A stretch of DNA of 64,000 nt, taken from the NCBI GenBank assembly GCA_963680875.1, contig OY804577.1, forward strand, positions 105,845,906 to 105,909,905. The letters run 5' to 3'. The notes below the pieces were generated by a model. That model did not search any database. It was not told where the DNA came from and saw only the letters and a program-made list of their open reading frames with translations. Numbering within the stretch: the stretch's first letter is position 1; each line of letters begins with the position of its first letter. Below are positions 44,501 to 56,200 of this stretch, piece by piece. A program made the translations under genes and the position numbers. The DNA is from Bathymodiolus brooksi (Eukaryota > Mollusca > Bivalvia > Mytilida > Modiolidae).

Positions 44501-46345
44501 ACAATATAAAACCATACTCCGGATAGATATTACAAAACCATACTCCAGATAGACAATTCAAAACCATACTCCAGATAGACAATACAAAACCATACTCCAG
44601 ATAGACAATACAAAACCATACTCCGGATAGATATTACAAAACCATACTCCGGATAGACAATACAAAACCATACTTCGGATAGACAATGCAAAATCATACT
44701 CCGAATAGACAATTCAAAACCATACTCCAGATAGACAATACAAAACCATACTCCGGATAGACAATACAAAACCATACTCCGGATAGATAATACAAAACCA
44801 TACTCCGGATAGACAATACAAAACCATACTCCAGATAGATATTACAAAACCATACTCCGGATAGACAATACAAAACCATACTTCGGATAGACAATTCAAA
44901 ACCATACTCCAGATAGACAATACAAAACCATACTCCAGATAGACAATACAAAACCATACTCCGGATAGATATTACAAAACCATACTCCGGATAGACAATA
45001 CAAAACCATACTCCGGATAGACAATACAAAACCATACTCCGGATAGACAATACAAAACCATACTTCGGATAGATAATTCAAAACCATACTCCAGATAGAC
45101 AATACAAAACCATACTCCAGATAGACAATACAAAACCATACACCGGATAGATATTACAAAATCATACTCCGGATAGACAATACAAAACCATACTCCGGAT
45201 AGACAATTCAAAACCATACTCCAGATAGACAATACAAAACCATACTCCAGATAGACAATACAAAACCATACTCCGGATAGACAATACAAAACCATACTTC
45301 GGATAGACAATACAAAACCATACTTCGGATAGACAATACAAAACCATACTTCGGATAGACAATTCAAAACCATACTCCAGATAGACAATACAAAACCATA
45401 CTCCAGATAGACAATACAAAACCATACTCCGGATAGATATTACAAAACCATACTCCGGATAGACAATACAAAACCATACTCCGGATAGACAATACAAAAC
45501 CATACTCCAGATAGACAATACAAAACCATACTCCGGATAGATATTACAAAACCATACTCCAGATAGACAATACAAAACCATACTCCAGATAGACAATACA
45601 AAACCATACTCCGGATAGACAATACAAAACCATACTTCGGATAGACAATACAAAACCATACTTCGGATAGACAATACAAAACCATACTTCGGATAGACAA
45701 TTCAAAACCATACTCCAGATAGACAATACAAAACCATACTCCAGATAGACAATACAAAACCATACTCCGGATAGATATTACAAAACCATACTCCGGATAG
45801 ACAATACAAAACCATACTCCGGATAGACAATACAAAACCATACTTCGGATAGACAATACAAAACCATACTCCGGATAGACAATACAAAACCATACTCCAG
45901 ATAGACAATACAAAACCATACTCCAGATAGACAATACAAAACCATACTCCGGATAGATATTACAAAACCACACTCCAGATAGACAATACAAAACCATACT
46001 CCAGATAGACAATACAAAACCATACTCCAGATAGACAATACAAAACCATACTCCGGATAGATATTACAAAACCACACTCCAGATAGACAATACAAAACCA
46101 TACTCCGGATAGATATTACAAAACCATAATCCGGATAAATATTACAAAACCATACTCCGAATAGACAGAACAAAACCAGACTTCGGATAGATAATACAAA
46201 ACCATAATCCGAATAGACAATACAAAGCCATAATCCGGATATATAATACAAAACCATAATCCGGATAGACAATGCAAAACCATACATCCTGTATATACTA
46301 CAAGTCATAATCTGAATAGAAAATACAAAGTAAAACTCTGGACAG
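41586..46345. repeat. 26-bp tandem array, about 170-180 units
   Basis: Core unit ACCATACTCCGGATAGACAA plus TACAAA, 26 bp. It is degenerate at both edges (41586-41900 and after 46140) and regular inside. Common variants are CCAGAT for CCGGAT, TTCGGAT, and GATATTAC for GACAATAC. Higher-order structure is clear: the marker GACAGAACAAAACCAGACTC recurs at 42784 and 43746, 962 bp (37 units) apart, and a second block repeats at 650 bp (25 units) between about 44.06 and 45.1 kb. Because 26 is not a multiple of three and the unit lacks minus-strand stops, all three minus frames stay open (units such as IRSMVLYCLSGVWFCIVYPE). No protein is inferred. Confidence 0.95.
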
Positions 46346-47744
46346 ACAAACCAAAGGAACAGGGGACATTTTAGGCTAGGTGGAACACCATTTCGTAGGG
46401 TTTTACTTCAAGTGACAGCAAGCCCTCGTCGTAATAAAGGGTAGACCATTTAACTTTAGTGGGCGAATGTTTTTCGCCGAGGCAGACTTTCTGACAAATC
46501 GAAACAAACATAAGGTTATTTATTTTTTGAACATGGAATATTGGTTCTTCCTAACTAAACGTTATATTAAGTGGTCTGTCAATTTTGATACGTATACTTT
46601 AATTATGATCGGTGATGAATGAAAAGGAGTCTTGTCATCGTGGGTGGGTCATTAATAAGAAAATAGTAATCTTAACTTTTATTATTGGGAATATGTTAAT
46701 TTCGTTAATGAAAAACTTTTCAAACCGTTTCTCATTAGCTAACATTCTACAACAAAAGTTTCCTTCTTGGTCAAAGAAAAATTATTACAAGACAGATGGG
46801 CATTTTTTTGTTATATGAAAAACCATAGTTTAAACAAAATGACAGTAAATTATTCAATTATCCACCAAGCTTTTTATTTCCCAAGTCTAATTGGTCGGCT
46901 TAAGTTATAAAAATAACTTGATCTTTTGTGTTTGAGAACAGCAGGAAGGTTAAAAACTATAGAAATTGATCAATAATAAGTCTAAGGTGTAGTCATATTA
47001 GGAACAAAGATTTTCAGATATTGTTCTATTAATGTAAAACAAGAAGTTTGACGAAATAATGTTAGTTAGGTATTTTGTGGAACCATTTGTACGCAAATAA
47101 TCATTGCTTAGACCTAAATATTGTTTATTAGGGAAAGAAAATAACGGGTGTAAACGATGTTCGGTTCGTCTTTACCTCCATTTGTTTGTAGGAGGGCCCG
47201 TGTCTTATTTATGTGTGCTCGCCCATAGTGGTGTCCAACATGTATTGTGTTGTGTTTTTCTCTCTCTTCGACTTCTGTGCCCTATGTTGCCAGTTTCTCT
47301 GGATTGTCCTTTTTTGATTGCCCATTCGGTATTCTCTAACGTTTATTTAGACCTAAATATTGCCTTTTGCTGAAAGAATTAACGAGTCTAAAGTATCCTG
47401 CTATTTATATTCGTATGAAGAGCGATACGCAATTTTTATATATATTACATGTAAGTACATAAAGAGACTCCGCTTTGATTTTTTTATCTGATATTAGTGC
47501 AACAAAGTCAAAGCCTGCTGCCCTTGAACTCTTATGACGATTATTACATTTATCATTTTTGTACTGTTGTTTATATATTGGGAATATACAAAATAAACGT
47601 TATATCGTTAAATATTTCTACATTTTTATTTATTTCACAGTCAAATCATAAAAGGAATGATGGACAAATTAGTATTAAAATTGGGGCTCCAATGGTATCA
47701 CTTGTTATGCGAGGATTGGCATTTTACTCACATGGTAAGCAGTT
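46346..47744. other. gene-free stretch with dispersed-repeat phrases
   Basis: An M1-like end (GACCATTTAACTTTAGTGGG) lies at 46444. At 47195-47345 a phrase (TGTTGTGTTTTTCTCTCTTC, then TTTTTTGATTGCCCATTCGG) resembles a repeat common in mussels; it explains the 89-codon frame there. The frame at 46612-46818 is not recognised. Confidence 0.4.
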
Positions 47745-47845
47745 GCATAATCGCATCATTTCACCAAGAGGGGAGATGTGGGACCATAAAACATGTTTAA
47801 CCCCGTCACCTTTTATTTAGGTGCCTGTGCCATTCCAGATTTTTT
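47745..47845 (+). repeat. E1 copy 6, left part
   Basis: Head phrases CGCATCATTTCACCAAGAGG, GGGACCATAAAACATGTTTA, ACCCCGTCACCTTTTATTTA and GGTGCCTGTGCC. The element then stops and resumes at 48930, so the intervening DNA is an insertion. Confidence 0.7.
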
Positions 47846-48929
47846 AGTTTAAACATATTTTATTTGCTCAAATGTGCAAAAAGGATAAGACACAAGTTAA
47901 ACAAACTTATGAAGTCTTCTCCTATATACAATAAGTTACAACATTATTTGATAGAGCATGCATGTATATAAATATTTCTTACATTAATATGTGTAGATTG
48001 AACTAAAACAGAGAATGAAGAAAGGAATGAGAGAGAGGGTTAGTGGTGGTGATGTGTGCGATTGTTGTTTTGGTGAACAACTAGACAATAAGAAACCTTT
48101 CAGACCTCTTTATATATTCAAACACATGCTTAAAAATAATTTCGTTCTGTTCATACGGGAGTGTTGGATTACCACAGGTCAAAAGTGTAAGGTCTAAAGC
48201 ACAATAATTAGGTAGCCAGTTGAGATTTTGAAACAATGTATGTCTTATATTTGAATAATGGGAACAATCGAAGAAGAAATGATAGGAGTCTTCGCGATTG
48301 GCACCACAACGACAAGACGGATTTGAGACTATATTTACTTGGAACAAATCGTAATTCAAAAAAGAAGCAAAACATCGAAGCTGGGTTAAAATAATATTCA
48401 GTTTTCGAGGTCCAATTTCGTAATGTTTAGGAACTTGGCTAATATTTTTCCGCTTTCTTAATTCAGCTTTAAATTTTGCAATAGAATCCACATTTCGAAG
48501 AGATGGAGTCTAAGCTATTCCATTGACGTATAGTTGAAGGAATAAATGAATCATAAGTATTCGATAGTCTACAAAATGGCATTATAATATCACTTCCATT
48601 ACGCAATGGATAAACGGTTGTACTTTGAATTGATGGTGGAATTAAGTCACAAAGATACATGGGTGCATTATTATTTTGTATGTTATAAAACATTTGTAAT
48701 TTTCTCCTTTTTCTTCTTTCTGCCAATGATTCCCAGCCTAATTCTTTATAGATTAAAATTGAACTAGCAAATATTGGAAGACCAGTAACGATTCTAGCAG
48801 CCTCAAGTTGCAAATGGTCAAGCTTATTAGAATTCCCTACCCCACAATTGTCCCATACTTCACAAGCATATTCAAAAATTGGTCTGATATAAACTAAATA
48901 TAATTTCTCTAGATTTTTCCGGACAAGTG
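47846..48929 (-). mobile_element. 5'-truncated non-LTR retrotransposon (LINE) inserted in E1
   Basis: Minus-strand insertion carrying the C-terminal part of a LINE polymerase protein and a 3' UTR-like stretch of about 230 bp (47846-48080). Its left and right junctions fall inside E1. No clear target-site duplication was visible. Only the last third of the expected protein is present. Confidence 0.75.
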
Positions 48930-48930
48930 A
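48081..48930 (-). pseudogene. LINE reverse-transcriptase C-terminal region, frameshifted
   Basis: Two overlapping minus-strand frames, 48469-48930 (the usable part of a longer frame) and 48081-48491, together read as one protein tail. The first has the post-thumb motif YLVYIRPIFEYACEVWDNCG and QLEAARIVTGLP, typical of Jockey/CR1-like elements. The second has CRCGANREDSYHFFFDC, the Cys/His-rich C-terminus typical of these proteins. The shift between frames lies near 48480-48490, where NSLDSI and MDSIAKFKAEL overlap. The catalytic FADD-type motif and endonuclease are missing, so it cannot encode an active enzyme. The clade is uncertain. Confidence 0.85.
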
Positions 48931-49010
48931 GCGGTCATGTATTTGTGTGCTAGGGATATTGGTTTTGCCTCTTTCTACGATTTTGTTATTGGATAGTGCC
49001 GCAAAATCTT
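48930..49010 (+). repeat. E1 copy 6, right part
   Basis: CAAGTGAGCGGTCATGTATT, TGTGTGCTAGGGATATTGG, CCTCTTTCTACGATTTTGTT. This continues the E1 sequence interrupted at 47845. Confidence 0.75.
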
Positions 49011-49895
49011 GAAAATCTGAGGAAACCCACAAAAGGTTGTAGGTGTAAAATGTCTAAAGGGCGAGTCGTGACACTGAGCATAGAGCAAAACACTGGTATA
49101 TAATTTTGATATATCGAAACTGTTGAACAATAGATTGTAGAATAGTTTCTCCTTCCTGTTCCATGTTTTGACCAAAAGCGAGTCGAGGGATCCTTACGTA
49201 GATTTATCATTGTATATTTATCATTTTTTCTCGATCAGAGGTCGTTGTCGTTTACAAATAATCGGTAGTTTCCGTTAATGTCCGTTAGCTGATTCATTTA
49301 ATTTCAACAGATCCCACGCCATTTTTGATGATACGTCCGTCAAACCTTAGTTATAAAGCATATTCAAGTAAATGGGCGATCTTGATACAAAACAACAGTA
49401 CACAAGTCAGAATGCTTATTGGAGTGTAAATGTGGAACCCAAACTACTTGAGAAACCACACAATTTCTGTTGGCCCAAGTGGAACACGAACTACCACAGT
49501 AGCAATCAACATTCTGTAAGTCTTTAATTTGTTCATCATATGAATGTATCCAATACTTCTCGACATGGAGATGTAATCACAAGCCGTGCTAGCTGTAAAT
49601 CGATGGCGGTCAACTATGAATCATTTGATTTCCAGAAAAGGTTTGGACCATGAAACATTAAAGCATGAGAGGTAGTCCTGTTTAGAAGAAAATCTATTCC
49701 TACACATCTGATGTCCAAAACTACTCAAGGACCCACTCTTGACATCTGTAGCTTTGGAATGACCTGATCTCTCCATCTGAAACGAAATAATGAACCCAAA
49801 CGAATACCAATGAGTATATTTCTTAAAACCCCTTCATTGTATTCTTCAGGTCCAATGAAGAAAATCTTTTCAAGATGGTAACATAATTAAATGAA
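49011..49895. other. gene-free stretch
   Basis: The minus frames at 48975-49210 are short and carry no domain. Nothing recognised. Confidence 0.45.
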
Positions 49896-49899
49896 AACT

Positions 49900-50395
49900 A
49901 AGACTCTCACACTGTCGAAACAGTCCCAAAATCTTAAAGTCGTAGAAACAGTCCCACAATCTTAAAGTCGTAGAAACAGTTCCAAAATCTTAAAGTCGTA
50001 GAAACAGTCACAAAATCTGAAAGTCGTAGAAACAGTTCCAAAATCTTAAAGTCGTAGAAACAATCCCAAAATCTGAAAGTCGTAGAAACAGTCCCAAAAT
50101 CTTAAAGTCGTAGAAACAGTCCCAAAATCTTAAAGTCGTAGAAACAGTCCCAAAATCTGAAAGCAAAATCGTAGAAACAAATGCAAAATCGATACCCCAA
50201 ACACATATATACATGACCGCTCCATTTTTTGGCTTGCAATAGCCACTTCATTAAAAAAGGTGGCGGGATTAAACTAGTTTTATGGGCTCAAAACTCCTAC
50301 CTTAGTGAAATGGTGCGATCATGCAAGCGTTTTCTACATACAAGTAAAGTGCAAACCCTCACATATAACTGAATGAGCGGAATTGTTGTAAAGAA
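49900..50395 (-). repeat. E1 element copy 7 with nine 28-bp units
   Basis: On the minus strand the head (GGGCTCATAAAACTAG-like, TCCCGCCACC, GGTCATGTATATATGTGTTT, GGTATCGATTTTG) is followed by a core in which a 28-bp segment (TTTCTACGACTTTAAGATTT, then TGGGACTG) is repeated nine times (49914-50165). The amplified piece is the TTTCTACGATTTT part of E1, next to, but not the same as, the 39-bp segment amplified at 14-18 kb. Beyond the head, about 50300-50395 is shared with 52.16-52.24 kb. Confidence 0.8.
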
Positions 50396-50615
50396 TCTAG
50401 AACTTCATGCATATATTTAATCTTCGTGACACAGGAGTTAGCATATGCATAATATTAGTTTAGTTCTATAAAAGAAGACTGATGGCCTTAACCATCATTT
50501 ACATATTAGATAGTACACGATTTTAAATGGTATTATGTTCCTTGTATAACTTTATCGAAATAGAAAAACCCCAGAAATCAGTCCATGAAGAATTACTATT
50601 CTATTGAGCGGGTTT
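50396..50615. other. short gap, nothing recognised
   Basis: AT-rich, no feature. Confidence 0.4.
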
Positions 50616-50621
50616 ATGGGC

Positions 50622-50814
50622 ATGGTGTTTAACGCCACTTTCAACAATATTTCAGTCATATCGTGGTTGTCAGTTTTATTGGTGGAGGAAACCGGAGTAT
50701 TACCGAAGAAAACCACCGACATCCAGCAGGATTCGAACTCACAACGTTAGTGGTGATAGGCACTGGTTGCATAGGTAGTCTGAAATCCAACTACCATACG
50801 ATCACGACGGCCCC
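50622..50814 (-). mobile_element. full-length tRNA-derived SINE (S1)
   Basis: Minus-strand order: a head with TGATCGTATGGTAGTTGG (A-box-like), a B-box-like GAGTTCGAATCCTGCTGG, a central block (GTCGGTGGTTTTCTTCGG, GTTTCCTCCACCAATAAAAC), and a 3' block (CCACGATATGACTGAAATAT, TTGTTGAAAGTGGCGTTAAA). This is the only copy here with the whole head. The structure fits tRNA-related SINEs described in molluscs (possibly the RUDI/V-SINE type, not verified). The 60-codon frame over it is spurious. Confidence 0.88.
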
Positions 50815-51983
50815 TATTGCACTTGGAATGTTACATGGTGCATGATAGTAGTTATATTGAGGAAAGCTATTATAACGAAGCTAAATGTATCACGGAATAT
50901 GAATTTTGACATCTGTTTAGCCATTAACAAAAACTTTACAACACATTAAACCTAGATATCAAGAAATTCACATCTAAAATGTTTTTGGGGAAGTCTGATC
51001 AACTATTGGGTTATAACAAAACCAGGTTCGATGTCTTGTATTTAGCAAATGCGTGTCATGTAATATATGCTTATACATGTCCCATTTTAAACTAGAAAGA
51101 AAGAAAGTACACAAATAGTTATAACACTCGGTGTACTTTATATTCATTATATAAACATGGAACATTTCTATCCTTTTGATGAAAGAAACATTAATGAATA
51201 TTCATAAGAAGCAATTGAAGAGGTTGAAAATTTGTAATGTCATTTTCGATGCAACAAGTTTTTATCTGTACCAAGTCAGCAAAAACACCACACTATCGTT
51301 TTACAGCCAAGCATTTGATTCACTTATCATACTATCTAAATATCCCTTAATCTAGTTATATCATCTCATTCTGAATTAATAAGGGGGGCTTTCACAGGGT
51401 ATATAAGTAGTCAAAATGTCATTACCCATTACCCATCTTAGATATATGTGATTGTACACAGTGAACGAAAAAATCGTTTTCATTGTAAAATATATAATAT
51501 TTAAATGTAATGCAATACTAGAGTATAGTGGTTTTGATTGTTATGTCATACGAACATATGGTACATACATCAGACAGGTCGATCTTCATTTAGGAGGTAG
51601 CTTTAAGGTACTGCCTCAATTCTTGCAAATTTTACCAGCTTTTTGTAAAGCCAGATTCTAATACGTCTCGACCCTATCAATATTTTAGCATTTGTAGTTT
51701 TTCAACAATCAAATAAAAGCAATATATTTAACTTTACGTGAAACGTATTTTTTACCCCCATAGCGGCCTCTTCGTTTCCTTATATCATTTAGTCAACACA
51801 TCATAAGACCTATGTGCACATCATGCGTAACCTTTGCATATATATTTAACCTGTGGGAAAATTAAAAAGAGCAAAGTTGTAAAGCTTGTTGAACCGCTTA
51901 TATTATACACTTTAACTTGTTACCGGAGGCCAGAAAGGGGGGATTTCGATTTCCATTCCGGATATTTTTTGTTTAATTATATT
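50815..51983. other. gene-free stretch
   Basis: Unrecognised frame at 51452-51661 (69 codons). No promoter or splice context. Confidence 0.45.
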
Positions 51984-51984
51984 T

Positions 51985-52032
51985 CAGAAACGCGTCATGT
52001 GTACTAAATTTCATATCTACGTTTTTTTTTAA
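51985..52032 (-). repeat. R2 terminal fragment
   Basis: Reverse complement of the R2 start: TTTCAGAAACGCGTCATGTG then CTAAATTTCATATCTACGTT and a T-run. Confidence 0.8.
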
Positions 52033-52154
52033 ATAAAAGTTAAAATAATGTAATGATTTAAAATTAATTAAGTTTATATACTCGTTGATCGAAAAAACAT
52101 GAAATTTGAATGTATTATAAGCGATTCAAGATACTAATTTTTCATACTGTGAAA

Positions 52155-52240
52155 AGTGAATTTCTCTTGGTGAAATCATGCGGTCATGCAAGTGTTTTAT
52201 ACATATTAGTAAAATGCCAAACCCCACAAAAAGAAGGCAG
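52155..52240 (-). repeat. E1 head-flank fragment
   Basis: CTTGGTGAAATCATGCGGTC then ATGCAAGTGTTTTATACAT matches the head flank of E1 copy 7 at 50.3 kb. Confidence 0.55.
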
Positions 52241-52339
52241 AAACATAATTTTGATCATTATTATGAAGCGAAAGTTTCAATAGTGACGGTCATCAATTTC
52301 CACCAATATCAAAGAACGAACAATCACCTCTCTAAACGC

Positions 52340-52340
<1 letters not shown>

Positions 52341-52370
<30 letters not shown>

Positions 52371-52371
52371 T
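52341..52371. repeat. poly-C / poly-A tract
   Basis: A run of about 22 C followed by 9 A. Similar C- or G-runs occur at 31.5, 36.85 and 37.08 kb. Such tracts are prone to length error. Confidence 0.9.
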
Positions 52372-52639
52372 TCAAGCACATATGTTAGCGACACATTATA
52401 GGGTCATAGTTTCAAATGATCAAACAGCGATGGGCCTACCAAAATGTGAAGAAGTTAAAATCAGAATACAAGCTGAAAGCTAGTTTCCGATTGGTCAATA
52501 TAATTTAACATTCTCATATATAATTGGACGGTCAAATATGAATGAAAGGTTACTTGACATGTCCCCATAAGGGATGGATCCAAAATACCTGACACACATA
52601 TCATTTTTATTAGATTAACACACTAATAAAATTTGAATG

Positions 52640-53045
52640 GTAATCAGAACCCGCAAATCGAAGAAGGGCGGATAATGCAAAAGCCAAAAGAAAAAGGACA
52701 AACAATAATCTACACAACATTACACAGAAAACTAAAGAATGAGCAACACAAGCCCACTAAAATCCTGGGGTGATCTCATGTGCTCCGGAATGGCAAACAG
52801 TTAGTTCCACTAGTAACACCCGTCGAGTAACTGTTAAACTACACGAACATCATCTATCAAACAAACAATAATAAACCATGGCAATTCCGAAGCACTGACT
52901 ATTCAGCTGATGTTACCATCGGGGACTATTTGTCTACCAGTAGAGTAATCGACCCAATGATGGTAATAAAGACGTAGATATCCAATTTATTGCTCACACT
53001 CGCTTCTAGAATTACATACACTCATCAAATATGTTCTTCAAGCTA
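52640..53045. repeat. long R3 copy followed by R2 copy
   Basis: R3 in reverse (TAATCAGAACCCGCAAATCG, AAGGACAAACAATAATCTAC, ACTAAAGAATGAGCAACACA, GGGGTGATCTCATGTGCTCC) to about 52850. Then the R2 5' part (GAAGCACTGACTATTCAGCT, TACCAGTAGAGTAATCGACC) and R2 start (GTAATAAAGACGTAGATATC) to about 53040. It lies only about 230 bp from the large array whose monomer is an R3 segment. Confidence 0.7.
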
Positions 53046-53261
53046 AGCTGAACAGTCTATAAACACTTAATAATACTAAAATATATGTCAGTTAATGGCG
53101 AAAACTTGCATTAATGTAACATGCAAAGAAAAGACGTAACATATTTATTATTACTAGTATACAGATGTACAGCTTAAAACATTTATAACATAGCCACCAT
53201 TTTCTTATTTTTTTTACACAGATGTTTTCAGTTCTATTGGATCAGTTTTGTATGGGGTAAG
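53046..53261. other. short AT-rich gap before the large array
   Basis: No feature recognised. Confidence 0.4.
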
Positions 53262-56200
53262 ACAAGTTTGAAGATACCATGCAAGAGGGGTAATCAAAAG
53301 TCGTAAAGTAGAAGGACAGACAATGCAATGATCAGATACCAAGAGGGGTAATCAAAAGTCGTAAAGCAGGACAGACAATACAATGATCAGATACCAAGAG
53401 GGGTAATCAAAAGTCGTAAAGCAGGACAGACAATACAATGTTCAGATACCAAGAGGGTAATCAAAAGTCGTAAAGCAGGACAGACAATACAATGATCAGA
53501 TACCAAGAGGGGTAATCAAAAGTCGTAAAGCAGAAGGACAGACAATACAATGATCAGATACCAAGAGGGGTAATCAAAAGTCGTAAAGCAGGACAGACAA
53601 TACAATGATCAGATACCAAGAGGGGTAATCAACAGTCGTAAAGCAGAAGGACAGACAATACAATGATCAGATACCATGAGGGGTAATCAAAAGTCGTAAA
53701 GCAGAAGGACAGACAATACAATGATCAGATACCATGAGGGGTAATCAAAAGTCGTAAAGCAGAACAGACAATACAATGATCAGATACCAAGAGGGGTAAT
53801 CAATAGTCGTAAAGCAGAAGGACAGACAATACAATGATCAGATACCAAGAGGGGTAATCAAAAGTTGTAAAGCAGGACAGACAATACAATGATCAGATAC
53901 CAAGATGGGTAATCAAAAGTCGTAAAGCAGGACAGACAATACAATGATCAGATACCAAGAGGGGTAATCAAAAGTCGTAAAGCAGGACAGACAATACAAT
54001 GATCAGATACCAAGAGGGGTAATCAAAAGTCGTAAAGCGGGACAGACAATACAATGATCAGATACCAAGAGGGGTAATCAAAAGTCGTAAAACAGAAGGA
54101 CAGACAATACAATGATCAGATACCAAGAGGGGTAATCAAAAGTCGTAAAGCAGGACAGACAATACAATGATCAGATACCAAGAGGGGTAATCAAAAGTCG
54201 TAAAGCAGGACAGACAATACAATGATCAGATACCAAGAGGGGTAATCAAAAGTCGTAAAGCAGAAGGACAGACCATACAATGATCAGATACGAAGAGGGG
54301 TAATCAAAAGTCGTAAAGCAGAAGGACAGACAATACAATGATCAGATACCAAGAGGGGGTAATCAAAAGTCGCAAAGCAGAAGGACAGACAATACAATGA
54401 TCAGATACCAAGAGGGGTAATCAAAAGTCGCAAAGCAGAAGGACAGACAATACAATGATCAGATACCAAGAGGGGTAATCAAAAGTCATAAAGCAGAAGG
54501 ACAGACAATACAATGATCAGATACCAAGAGGGGTAATCAAAAGTCATAAAGCAGAAGGACAGACAATACAATGATCAGATACCAAGAGAAGTAATCAAAA
54601 GTCGTAAAACAGAAGGACAGACAATACAATGATCATATACCAAGAGGGGTAATCAAAAGTCGTAAAGCAGGACAGACAATACAATGATCAGATACCAAGA
54701 GGGGTAATCAAAAGTCGAAAGGCAGAAGGATAGACAATACAATGATCAGATACCAAGAGGGGTAATCAAAAGTCGTAAAGGAGGACAGACAATACAATGA
54801 TCAGATACCAAGAGGGGTAATCAACAGTCGTAAAGCAGAAGGACAGACAATACAATGATCAGATACCAAGAGGGGTAATCAAAAGTCGTAAAGCAGGACA
54901 GACAATACAATGAACAGATACCATGAGGGGTAATCAAAAGTCGTAAAGCAGGACAGACAATACAATGATCAGATACCAAGAGGGGTAATCAAAAGTCGTA
55001 AAGCAGAAGGACAGACCATACAATGATCAGATACCAAGAGGGGTAATCAAAAGTCGTAAAGCAGGACAGACAATACAATGATCAGATACCAAGAGGGGTA
55101 ATCAAAAGTCGTAAAGCAGAAGGACAGACAATACAATGATCAGATACCAAGAGGGGTAATCAAAAGTCGTAAAGCAGGACACACAATACAATGATCAGAT
55201 ACCAAGAGGGTTAATCAAAAGTCGTAAAGCAGGATAGAGAATACAATGATCAGATACCAAGAGGGGTAATCAAAAGTCGTAAAGCAGGACAGACAATACA
55301 ATGATCAGATACCAAGAGGGGTAATCAAAAGTCGTAAAGCAGAAGGACAGACAATACAATGATCAGATACCAAGAGGGTAATCAAAAGTCGTAAAGCAGG
55401 ACAGACAATACAATGATCAGATACCAAGAGGGGTAATCAAAAGTCGTAAGGCAGGACAGAAAATACAATGATCAGATACCAAGAGGGGCAATCAAAAGTC
55501 GTAAAGCAGAAGGACAGACAATACAATGATCAGATACCAAGAGGGGTAATCAAAAGTCGTAAAGCAGAAGGACAGACCATACAATAATCAGATACCAAGA
55601 GGAGTAATCAAAAGTCGTAAAGCAGGACAGACAATACAATGATCAGATACCATGAGGGGTAATCAAAAGTCGTAAAGCAGAACAGACAATACAATGATCA
55701 GATACCAAGAGGGGTAATCAATAGTCGTAAAGCAGAAGGACAGACAATACAATGATCAGATACCAAGAGGGGTAATCAAAAGTTGTAAAGCAGGACAGAC
55801 AATACAATGATCAGATACCAAGATGGGTAATCAAAAGTCGTAAAGCAGGACAGACAATACAATGATCAGATACCAAGAGGGGTAATCAAAAGTCGTAAAG
55901 CAGGACAGACAATACAATGATCAGATACCAAGAGGGGTAATCAAAAGTCGTAAAGCGGGACAGACAATACAATGATCAGATACCAAGAGGGGTAATCAAA
56001 AGTCGTAAAGCAGAAGGACAGACAATACAATGATCAGATACCAAGAGGGGTAATCAAAAGTCGTAAAGCAGGACAGACAATACAATGATCAGATACCAAG
56101 AGGGGTAATCAAAAGTCGTAAAGCAGGACAGACAATACAATGATCAGATACCAAGAGGGGTAATCAAAAGTCGTAAAGCAGAAGGACAGACCATACAATG

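Noticed and set aside
41586..46308. Minus-strand frames of 60-190 codons with IRSMVLYCLSGVWF-like repeats as membrane proteins
   Set aside because: They are the 26-bp repeat read in each of three frames; hydrophobicity follows from the monomer's base composition.
14388..46345. A common 13-bp ancestor for the 39-bp and 26-bp arrays (39 = 3 x 13, 26 = 2 x 13)
   Set aside because: Neither monomer shows 13-bp internal similarity, and the sequences do not align.
47104..47373. 89-codon Leu/Val/Ser-rich frame as a small membrane protein
   Set aside because: The region carries phrases of a dispersed repeat and no gene context.
50700..50814. A tRNA gene on the minus strand (A- and B-box-like motifs)
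   Set aside because: The B-box is followed by the SINE central and 3' blocks shared with other copies; no complete cloverleaf was evident.
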